Positions 58,180 to 64,000 of a DNA stretch of 64,000 nucleotides are shown here, piece after piece. This DNA is from Caproiciproducens galactitolivorans (GTDB lineage: Bacteria; Bacillota; Clostridia; Oscillospirales; Acutalibacteraceae): positions 3,586 through 67,585 of the forward strand of contig NZ_JAPOHA010000011.1 of NCBI RefSeq assembly GCF_026672255.1, read 5' to 3'. Position 1 is the stretch's first letter; each line of letters opens with the position of its first letter. The translations under genes were made by a program, and so were the position numbers. The notes beneath the pieces are model-generated. The model was given only the letters and a program-made list of their open reading frames with translations. It was not told where the DNA came from and made no database searches.

Positions 58180-59376
58180 TTGAAAAAAGCAATTGCGGCC
58201 GTTGCAGCCGCTGTCATTTTCGCTGCCGGGGTCATCAGTCCTTCGGCGATGGCGGAAACATCCGAAAAAGCCGCGCCGAAAACCGGGGTGACGATTAACG
58301 TCTATAACTGGGGCGAGTATATATCAAACGGGGTCGACGATACCATCGACGTCAATAAGGAGTTTACCAAAAAAACCGGTATTGACGTCAATTATACGAC
58401 GTATGATTCCAATGAATCCCTCTATTCCAAACTTGCAAACGGCGGGGCGAATTACGATATTGTGATTCCGTCGGACTATATGGTTTCCAAACTGATTCAG
58501 GAAAAAATGGTTGAGAAGCTGGATTTCAGGAATATCCCGAATTATCAGTATATTGATCAACAGTTCCGCAGCCCGCAGTACGACAAAACCAACGAATATT
58601 CCGTCCCGTATACATGGGGCGTTGTCGGTATTTTTTACAATAAAAAATATGTAAAGGAACCGGTTGACAGCTGGAAAATTCTTTGGAATAAGAAGTATGC
58701 GGGAAAAATCCTGATGTTTGATAATCCGCGGGATACTTTTGGCATTGCGCAGAAAATTCTCGGCTATTCCTACAACAGCACCAATCCGGAAGAATGGGAA
58801 AACGCGGCAAAGCTGCTGAAAGAGCAAAAACCGATTGTTCAGGCATACGTTATGGATCAGATTTTTGATAAAATGTCCAGCGGGGACGCGTGGCTGGCGC
58901 CTTATTACGCGGGCGACGCCGCAACCCTTGTCAAAGACAATCCGGACATCGGCTTTTCCATTCCTACAAAGGAAGGGACAAACTTTTTTGTAGACGCCGT
59001 CTGCATCCCGACCGGCACACAGCACAAAAAGGAAGCGGAAGAATATATCAACTTCCTGTGCGACCCGGAAATTGCCGCCGCGAATATGGAATATATCGGC
59101 TACTCCACGCCGGAAACGGCCGCGAAAAAGCTTCTCCCGAAAGAGACGGTGGAAAATCCGATCTTTTATCCGAATGAGAAAATCATGAAGAAATCCGAAA
59201 CCTTTGTCAATCTTCCGGAGGATACCAATTTAATGCTGGATACCCTTTGGGCGGAAGTAAAGATGGGCGGGCCGGGCCAAACCGCAACTTTGGTAGCGGT
59301 ACTCTGCGGTTTTCTGCTGCTCTATATCGGAATCGTCGTTTATAAAAAAGTGAAAGCAAAACGGGAACTGCAATAA
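58180..59376 (+). CDS. potD: Spermidine/putrescine-binding protein with C-terminal membrane anchor
   Basis: The 398-residue protein starts at TTG 58180 (GGAGG upstream). It has a Sec signal peptide (AIAAVAAAVIFAAGVISPSAMA) with no lipobox Cys. The binding domain shows INVYNWGEYISNGVD, NYDIVIPSDYMVSKL, VPYTWGVVGIFYNKK, SSGDAWLAPYYAGDAA and FLCDPEIAAANMEYIGYSTP. Unlike ordinary PotD it ends with a membrane helix (about 368-388, VAVLCGFLLLYIGIVVY) and a basic tail. It is therefore probably anchored at the C-terminus instead of by a lipid. Confidence 0.93.
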   Translation: MKKAIAAVAAAVIFAAGVISPSAMAETSEKAAPKTGVTINVYNWGEYISNGVDDTIDVNKEFTKKTGIDVNYTTYDSNESLYSKLANGGANYDIVIPSDYMVSKLIQEKMVEKLDFRNIPNYQYIDQQFRSPQYDKTNEYSVPYTWGVVGIFYNKKYVKEPVDSWKILWNKKYAGKILMFDNPRDTFGIAQKILGYSYNSTNPEEWENAAKLLKEQKPIVQAYVMDQIFDKMSSGDAWLAPYYAGDAATLVKDNPDIGFSIPTKEGTNFFVDAVCIPTGTQHKKEAEEYINFLCDPEIAAANMEYIGYSTPETAAKKLLPKETVENPIFYPNEKIMKKSETFVNLPEDTNLMLDTLWAEVKMGGPGQTATLVAVLCGFLLLYIGIVVYKKVKAKRELQ

Positions 59377-59410
59377 AATGGCTGAATTTTGAAATTTTTT
59401 TAAATAAAAA

Positions 59411-59438
59411 ACCGCAGCGGAAAACGCTGCGGTTTTTG
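59411..59438 (+). terminator. Terminator of potABCD
   Basis: ACCGCAGCG pairs with CGCTGCGGT around GAAAA, with A-run before and TTTTG after. Confidence 0.9.
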
Positions 59439-59597
59439 TATTTTATGCCTGCCTGATCATGAAATTACAGCCATTTCGGGTCTAAGAATGCGGGATTGGA
59501 GAAGGTTTTTCCAAAAAAATCCAATTAAATAGATAATTGTCATAATATTTTCACCGTCCGGTGGCAGATTAATAGTGCGGCGCAAGGAGGTGGAAAT

Positions 59598-60830
59598 TTG
59601 AAAAATTTTCTAAAAGGTTTAACCGCATGCTCTTTCGTGCTGATGATTTTATATTCCGTAAGCATTGGTATGGCCGGCTATTTCACTCCGGATTCTTACA
59701 AAGTAACCGCGGGAAGTTCCCTGCAATGGGGTTCGGATGCGATTACGGCGGTGGCGGAAAACGGGGCGAATATGACGGCCGGATTTTGTTCCACACCCAA
59801 TAAAAGCTATAAGGCGAAATTAATGCTTTACCATGTGATTCCTATTAAAACCGTAAATGTAGATGTTGTAAAAGAAACCTTGCTGGTTCCCTGCGGAACG
59901 CCCTTTGGAATTAAATTGTTTACAAACGGCGTCGTAATTGTAGGAGTGGCGGACATCAAAACAGCGGAAGGTACGGTGAATCCCGCGTCGATTGCAGGGC
60001 TCAAAGTCGGCGATGTAGTCACTGCCATAAATGGAAAAAAGGTCAACACAAACGCTGAATTAATTGAGACCGTTGCAAAAAGCGGGGGAAAAAGCCTTAC
60101 GTTTACAATCCGCAGAGACAACGATTCCTTCGCTGTAAATGTTCAGCCGGTGAAATCCGAAATAGATGCCGGATACAAAGCCGGAATCTGGGTACGCGAC
60201 GGTACCGCGGGCATCGGAACCCTGACGTTTTACAATCCGGTAACAAAATGCTTTGCCGGTTTGGGGCACGGCGTGTGTGACACGGATACAAATGAACTGA
60301 TGCCTCTTTTGCATGGCGATATCGTTCCGGTTACCATCAGCGGTATTACAAAAGGGGAAAAGGGAAATCCCGGCGAACTCCGCGGTTATTTTACGACGGA
60401 TAATGCGATCGGTACCCTGGAAGCCAATGTAAACGCCGGCGTTTACGGCAAACTTCGCATCGCACCCAAAGGGGAAGCAATGGAAGTTGCCATGAAGCAG
60501 GAAGTGAAAACAGGCCCTGTTAAAATTCTATCCACAGTGGACGGCGGCAGACCGCAGTATTATAACGCGGAAATTGAAAAAATTGATTATCGGGAAAATT
60601 TATACAGTAAAAATATGGTCCTTCACATTACCGATGAAAAACTTTTGAACACAACAGGCGGCATTGTTCAGGGGATGAGCGGCAGCCCGATTATCCAGAA
60701 CAACAAGATTGTTGGAGCCGTTACGCATGTTTTTGTGAATGATCCGACCCGGGGTTACGGCATATTCGTAGAAAATATGCTGGAAGTTTCCCAGAAGGTT
60801 TCGGCTTCCGACCAACTAAAAGTATCTTAA
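59598..60830 (+). CDS. spoIVB: SpoIVB serine peptidase
   Basis: SpoIVB crosses from the forespore to trigger pro-sigma-K processing. The 410-residue protein starts at TTG 59598 after AAGGAGGTGG, has one N-terminal membrane helix (LTACSFVLMILYSVSIGM), a PDZ domain (about 118-190, GLKVGDVVTAINGKKV) and the SpoIVB S55 peptidase domain. That domain has the catalytic His in GLGHGVCDTD (about 222) and Ser in GMSGSPIIQNNK (about 375). It directly precedes spo0A, the conserved order in endospore formers. Confidence 0.95.
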   Translation: MKNFLKGLTACSFVLMILYSVSIGMAGYFTPDSYKVTAGSSLQWGSDAITAVAENGANMTAGFCSTPNKSYKAKLMLYHVIPIKTVNVDVVKETLLVPCGTPFGIKLFTNGVVIVGVADIKTAEGTVNPASIAGLKVGDVVTAINGKKVNTNAELIETVAKSGGKSLTFTIRRDNDSFAVNVQPVKSEIDAGYKAGIWVRDGTAGIGTLTFYNPVTKCFAGLGHGVCDTDTNELMPLLHGDIVPVTISGITKGEKGNPGELRGYFTTDNAIGTLEANVNAGVYGKLRIAPKGEAMEVAMKQEVKTGPVKILSTVDGGRPQYYNAEIEKIDYRENLYSKNMVLHITDEKLLNTTGGIVQGMSGSPIIQNNKIVGAVTHVFVNDPTRGYGIFVENMLEVSQKVSASDQLKVS

Positions 60831-60885
60831 ATGATAGCTCTATCGTTATAATTCCCCCATAAAGCAAAAATATTTTTACAACCTA

Positions 60886-60914
60886 TTGCCATTTTTTCCA
60901 ATATATGGTAATAT
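60886..60914 (+). promoter_or_regulatory. Candidate promoter of spo0A
   Basis: TTGCCA (60886-60891), 17 bases and TAATAT (60909-60914). No TGTCGAA-type 0A box is evident. Confidence 0.5.
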
Positions 60915-60950
60915 AGCGTTATAATAAATCTATCTAGGGGGGACATAAAA

Positions 60951-61736
60951 ATGGAAAAGCATATTAAACTTCTTATTGCAAATGACAGTGTTGAATTTAA
61001 CCGTGATTACGGTCGAATTTTTGAGCAATCGGGTATGGAGATAATCTATACGCAGAAGGATGGCATGAAACTTCTGGAAAAAATTGAATCCATCCATCCG
61101 GACGTAGTATTATCGGATTTATTCATGCCGCGGTTGGATGGAATCGGTGTAATGAAAGCGGTTCAAACGAAGATTCCGGAATCTGTGCCGATGTTTATTA
61201 TTGTTTCCAATTTTACCAGTCCTGCGTTGGAAAGAGAAGTAATGATGTCGGGTGCTTCCTATTTTGCAATCTATCCGTTTAATGCAGCCGATTTGTGCGA
61301 TCGGATTATTCAGCTGTGCTCCATGTCGGGTCTAACTCCGAAAGTGCAAACCCGGCCCCAAGCCCCGGCGGCATCCGAGCCTTCTTTGGAGATTCAGGTA
61401 ACGGAAATTCTTCACCAGATCGGCGTTCCGGCCCATATCAAAGGGTATCATTATTTACGCGATTCCATTATTATGGCGATTGAAACACCGGATATTATTA
61501 ATGCCGTTACCAAGCAGCTTTATCCCAGCGTCGCAAAACAGTATGATACAACGGCTTCACGCGTTGAGCGTGCGATTCGCCACGCGATCGAAGTTGCCTG
61601 GGACCGCGGCGATGTTGATATTTTAAACTCTTATTTTGGCTATACCATCCACAATACACGCGGAAAACCAACAAATTCCGAATTTATTGCAATGATTTCA
61701 GACAGACTCAGACTTCACATGAAGAGCGCAAGCTAA
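60951..61736 (+). CDS. spo0A: Sporulation master regulator Spo0A with altered receiver
   Basis: The 261-residue response regulator pairs a receiver (1-125) with the Spo0A DNA-binding domain, which is almost unchanged (GVPAHIKGYHYLRDSI, ASRVERAIRHAIEVAW, KPTNSEFIAM). The phosphoacceptor D56 in VLSDLFMPRLDG is present. However, the acidic pocket reads AND (N11, D12) instead of ADD, the Thr position is Ser (IVSNFTS, S86), and the conserved receiver Lys of LKPF is Tyr (AIYPF, Y108). The GGGGGG-type site AGGGGGGAC precedes the ATG. It starts sporulation when activated, but this receiver may not be controlled by a normal phosphorelay. Confidence 0.95.
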   Translation: MEKHIKLLIANDSVEFNRDYGRIFEQSGMEIIYTQKDGMKLLEKIESIHPDVVLSDLFMPRLDGIGVMKAVQTKIPESVPMFIIVSNFTSPALEREVMMSGASYFAIYPFNAADLCDRIIQLCSMSGLTPKVQTRPQAPAASEPSLEIQVTEILHQIGVPAHIKGYHYLRDSIIMAIETPDIINAVTKQLYPSVAKQYDTTASRVERAIRHAIEVAWDRGDVDILNSYFGYTIHNTRGKPTNSEFIAMISDRLRLHMKSAS

Positions 61737-61787
61737 AACAAAAACCCCATGAAATGATTTCGAAGCGATTACAATAAAATTTTAAAA

Positions 61788-61838
61788 ACTCCTTTGCTTT
61801 ATTGGGTGTATACTTAATAGAGTAAAGGAGTATTTTTT
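61788..61838 (+). terminator. Terminator of spo0A
   Basis: ACTCCTTT pairs with AAAGGAGT across a 28-base loop, followed by ATTTTTT. Confidence 0.7.
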
Positions 61839-61844
61839 ACAAAT

Positions 61845-61885
61845 AAACAAACCCCGAAAACCTTGCATTTAAAAGGCTCTCGGGG
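61845..61885 (-). terminator. Terminator of the acyl-CoA thioesterase gene
   Basis: On the minus strand, CCCCGA and TCGGGG with inner AGCCTT/AAGG pairing are followed by a T-rich tail (TTTGTTTATTT). Confidence 0.65.
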
Positions 61886-61913
61886 ACGCTTTGCTTTACG
61901 ATGCGCACCGGGA

Positions 61914-62393
61914 TTAGTATGCTTCCAAACGGCGCTGCTGCCTCAGTTTGCGGCGCTTTTCGCCGGCTTCCCATTCCGCTTTTTCCTGAAAGTTTTCTAA
62001 AATCAATTTTGGAACCGGAATAGGCTTTTGATTATCGTCCAAAGCTACAAGTACAAGATAGGCGGTATTCACAAGCTTGCGTATGCCGGACAAATCCTCT
62101 GAAAAGCTGTCTACGCGCACTTCCATAGAGGTTGTCCCAACATAAGTGATCTTTCCGTGGAGGATGACCAGATTGTCGGCAAATACAGGGCTTTTAAACT
62201 GGAGCGAATCAATTTCCGCCGTAGTAACATTATGATTGCAATGCCTGCGTGCAACTGCTCCGGCAACAATATCAATCCAGGATGCAAGCTGCCCGCCGAA
62301 TACGCGTCCCTGCCCATTCAGATGGTTATAAAAAATAGACTGCACTTGTTCCACTTCGGAATCTTTTACATGTTTTGCGGGTAGTTCGTTCAT
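61914..62393 (-). CDS. Hot-dog acyl-CoA thioesterase
   Basis: ATG 62393 with GGTGATGA upstream gives NELPAKHVKDSEVEQVQ. The 159-residue protein is a YciA/BFIT-type hot-dog enzyme: GRVFGGQLASWIDIVAGAVARRH holds the catalytic Asp, TAEIDSLQFKSPVFADN and GTTSMEVRVDSFSEDL follow, and a Lys/Arg-rich tail closes it. It would hydrolyse acyl-CoA; chain length unknown. It is divergent from ispD. Confidence 0.88.
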   Translation of the reverse strand: MNELPAKHVKDSEVEQVQSIFYNHLNGQGRVFGGQLASWIDIVAGAVARRHCNHNVTTAEIDSLQFKSPVFADNLVILHGKITYVGTTSMEVRVDSFSEDLSGIRKLVNTAYLVLVALDDNQKPIPVPKLILENFQEKAEWEAGEKRRKLRQQRRLEAY

Positions 62394-62519
62394 TTCATCA
62401 CCATTTCCTTTAAAGTTAGTATTATCAATATATACCATCGTACATCATAATACAATCTTTTTTTTCGTATTTAAAATTGTTAACACAGTTTAAATTTTCG
62501 ATTAGTAACAGCATTGTAA

Positions 62520-62548
62520 TTGCGCCGGGGAGTATAAAATATTATAAT
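62520..62548 (+). promoter_or_regulatory. Candidate promoter of ispD
   Basis: TTGCGC (62520-62525), 17 bases and TATAAT (62543-62548), about 40 bases before the ATG. Confidence 0.5.
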
Positions 62549-62588
62549 AAGAAAGATTCAGTTTAAATAAAAGAAAAGGACGGCAGAT

Positions 62589-63296
62589 ATGGGAAATGAG
62601 TTCAACTGCTGCGCAATCATTGTTGCCGCCGGTGAATCCACGCGGATGGCACTTGGTTTTTCCAAGCAGTTTGTTCCCCTTTGCGGTGTGCCCGCGATTG
62701 TTCATACACTTTTTGCATTTGATGCGGCCGAAATGATTCAAAGCGTAATTGTTGTCTGTCGGCAGGAAGATATGCCGGAGATGAAAGATTTTATTGAAAA
62801 ATATAAAATAAAAAAAGTGATTTTCATTGTTGAAGGCGGGGCGACGCGTCAGCAGTCGGTTGCGGCCGGTGTAAAGGCGACCCCCGAGGACGCCGCTTTT
62901 TTTGCAATCCATGACGGCGCAAGATCCTTGATCACCGCCGAAGAAATCGACGCTTCCGTAAAAGACGGAATCCGGTGCGGCGCGTCCGCGCTGGCGGTAC
63001 CCGCGAAAGATACGATTAAAATCACAGGGAAAGATAATTACGTCATTTCAACGCCGGAACGTTCCACGCTTTGGGCGGTTCAAACCCCGCAGGTCTTTGA
63101 GCGGAAACTTTATTTAAATGCAATGGAGCAGGCGCAGAAGGACCGGGCGGATTACACGGACGACTGCCAGTTGGTGGAACATATCGGCGTTAAGGTCCAT
63201 TTATGCAGGGGGACCTATACCAATTTAAAATTGACAACCCAAAATGACGTTTATACCGCCGAAGCGATTGTCAAAAGCAGGGGGATGGGAAAATGA
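62589..63296 (+). CDS. ispD: 2-C-methyl-D-erythritol 4-phosphate cytidylyltransferase
   Basis: IspD couples MEP with CTP in the non-mevalonate isoprenoid route. The 235-residue protein has [26 protein letters not shown] at the N-terminus (nucleotide loop), [24 protein letters not shown] and PAKDTIK with TPQVFERK and YTDDCQLVE. The order and spacing are canonical. AAAAGGACGG precedes the ATG. ispF overlaps its stop by four bases. Confidence 0.96.
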   Translation: MGNEFNCCAIIVAAGESTRMALGFSKQFVPLCGVPAIVHTLFAFDAAEMIQSVIVVCRQEDMPEMKDFIEKYKIKKVIFIVEGGATRQQSVAAGVKATPEDAAFFAIHDGARSLITAEEIDASVKDGIRCGASALAVPAKDTIKITGKDNYVISTPERSTLWAVQTPQVFERKLYLNAMEQAQKDRADYTDDCQLVEHIGVKVHLCRGTYTNLKLTTQNDVYTAEAIVKSRGMGK

Positions 63297-63802
63297 GAAT
63301 CGGCCACGGTTACGATGTTCACCGTCTGGAAGCGGGGCGGAAGCTTATTTTAGGCGGCGTGGACATTGCCTATGAAAAAGGGCTGCTTGGCCATTCGGAT
63401 GCCGATGTGCTCGCCCATGCGATTTCCGACGCGCTTCTCGGCGCCGCGGCGCTTGGCGATATCGGCGGCCATTTTCCCGACACCGACCCCGCTTATGAAA
63501 ACGCGGACAGCCTGCTGCTGCTTTCCAAAGTTTGCGCAATGCTGGAAGAAAAAAATTATAAAATTGGAAATATAGACGCTACCATTCTTGCGCAGGCGCC
63601 CAGGATAAAACCGTATATCGGGGAAATGCGGAAAAATTTAGCGGCGGCCTGCAAAATCGCCCTCGACCAGATCAGCGTAAAGGCGACCACCGAGGAAGGG
63701 CTTGGCTTTACCGGGACCGGAGAAGGTATTGCCGCCCATGCGGTTTGCATAATTGAGTCGGGTAAGGACGGACAAAAGGCTTGGCTATCGCATACTCTGT
63801 AA
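63293..63802 (+). CDS. ispF: 2-C-methyl-D-erythritol 2,4-cyclodiphosphate synthase
   Basis: IspF cyclises CDP-ME-2-phosphate. The 169-residue protein has [12 protein letters not shown] with the metal ligands Asp8 and His10, [19 protein letters not shown] with the third ligand His42, [13 protein letters not shown] and [21 protein letters not shown]. It sits translationally coupled behind ispD. It is about ten residues longer than E. coli IspF at its C-terminus. Confidence 0.96.
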   Translation: MRIGHGYDVHRLEAGRKLILGGVDIAYEKGLLGHSDADVLAHAISDALLGAAALGDIGGHFPDTDPAYENADSLLLLSKVCAMLEEKNYKIGNIDATILAQAPRIKPYIGEMRKNLAAACKIALDQISVKATTEEGLGFTGTGEGIAAHAVCIIESGKDGQKAWLSHTL

Positions 63803-63824
63803 TAAAAACAGAGAGGTGATAACC

Positions 63825-64000
63825 ATGGGCGAGCCTATGATTATGGTCAACTCAATCACGTATGCGATGAAGGGCCGTGATATTTTATTGAGCCACGGGA
63901 TAAAGGCATATGTAGAAAGAACACCGCGCAGCAATGTAACCGGCGGCTGCGGTTATAGTATATATGTTCCGGAAAGAACCGATGAAGCGGTAAAAATCCT
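63825..64000 (+). CDS. DUF3343 protein (3' truncated by the window)
   Basis: ATG 63825 has GAGAGGTGAT upstream. The visible 58 residues (MIMVNSITYAMKGRDILL, then HGIKAYVERTP and GGCGYSIYV) match DUF3343, a small family of possible selenium/sulfur carriers, usually encoded next to a SufS/CsdB-like cysteine desulfurase. The Cys in GGCGYSIYV is the conserved one. The gene continues past base 64000. Confidence 0.8.
   Translation, partial: MGEPMIMVNSITYAMKGRDILLSHGIKAYVERTPRSNVTGGCGYSIYVPERTDEAVKI

Noticed and set aside
1-64000. CRISPR arrays, insertion sequences or prophage genes.
   Set aside because: No regularly spaced repeats, transposase, integrase or phage structural genes were seen; the only mobile-type traces are the toxin cassette repeat and the tRNA-Ser relic.

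Overview
The window looks like a chromosomal segment from an anaerobic, endospore-forming, Gram-positive member of the Clostridia, most likely an Oscillospiraceae/Acutalibacteraceae-type genome. Evidence: spmA-spmB, spoIVB-spo0A, two AbrB-type regulators with Cys4 tails, the SRP RNA-dnaX-ybaB-recR block, tmRNA beside smpB, strong AAGGAGG ribosome sites with frequent TTG/GTG starts, a coaX-type pantothenate kinase and many radical-SAM/iron-sulfur proteins. The taxonomic call is inference from content; no 16S gene is present.

Layout. 1-2.2 kb: the C-terminal end of a polymorphic toxin whose last domain carries the residue pattern of CD38/ADP-ribosyl cyclases, its small immunity gene, a frameshifted duplicate of the toxin's pre-toxin segment, and a metallo-beta-lactamase-fold gene. 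2.4-7.3 kb: HD-domain protein, AbrB regulator, spmAB-feoB and coaX. 7.5-15.7 kb: a surface-polysaccharide locus with all five enzymes expected for UDP-ManNAc3NAcA synthesis, an extra aminotransferase and a glycosyltransferase. 15.7-21 kb: family-4 uracil-DNA glycosylase, pduL, SRP RNA, dnaX-ybaB-recR, smpB and tmRNA. 21-23.2 kb: a YeiH-like exporter with a divergent LysR regulator.

23.5-34.1 kb: a GntR-controlled operon with a BMP-type nucleoside ABC transporter, an isochorismatase-like hydrolase, a PfkB kinase, a nucleoside phosphorylase, a BtpA/SgcQ barrel, an iron alcohol dehydrogenase and a stray TrpA-like barrel. The set suggests uptake and dismantling of a nucleoside by a route I cannot match to a known pathway. 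34.2-39.5 kb: small and accessory genes, including a Trp/Arg-rich 30-residue peptide and a PadR-controlled ferredoxin/flavodoxin pair. 39.6-44.1 kb: a LysR-MFS-CoA-transferase module between a tRNA-Ser 3'-end relic and two intact tRNA-Ser genes.

44.2-49.2 kb: a DUF421/DUF4363 pair and three glycosyltransferases. 49.2-55 kb: radical SAM protein, MurE-like and MurF ligases, and a secreted NlpC/P60-type protein. 55-59.4 kb: potABCD with a structured leader. 59.6-64 kb: spoIVB, a Spo0A with an altered receiver domain, an acyl-CoA thioesterase, ispD-ispF and the start of a DUF3343 gene.

All functional calls come from reading the sequence and from remembered family features; no database search was run. 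Promoter and terminator calls rest on consensus matches and hairpin inspection.
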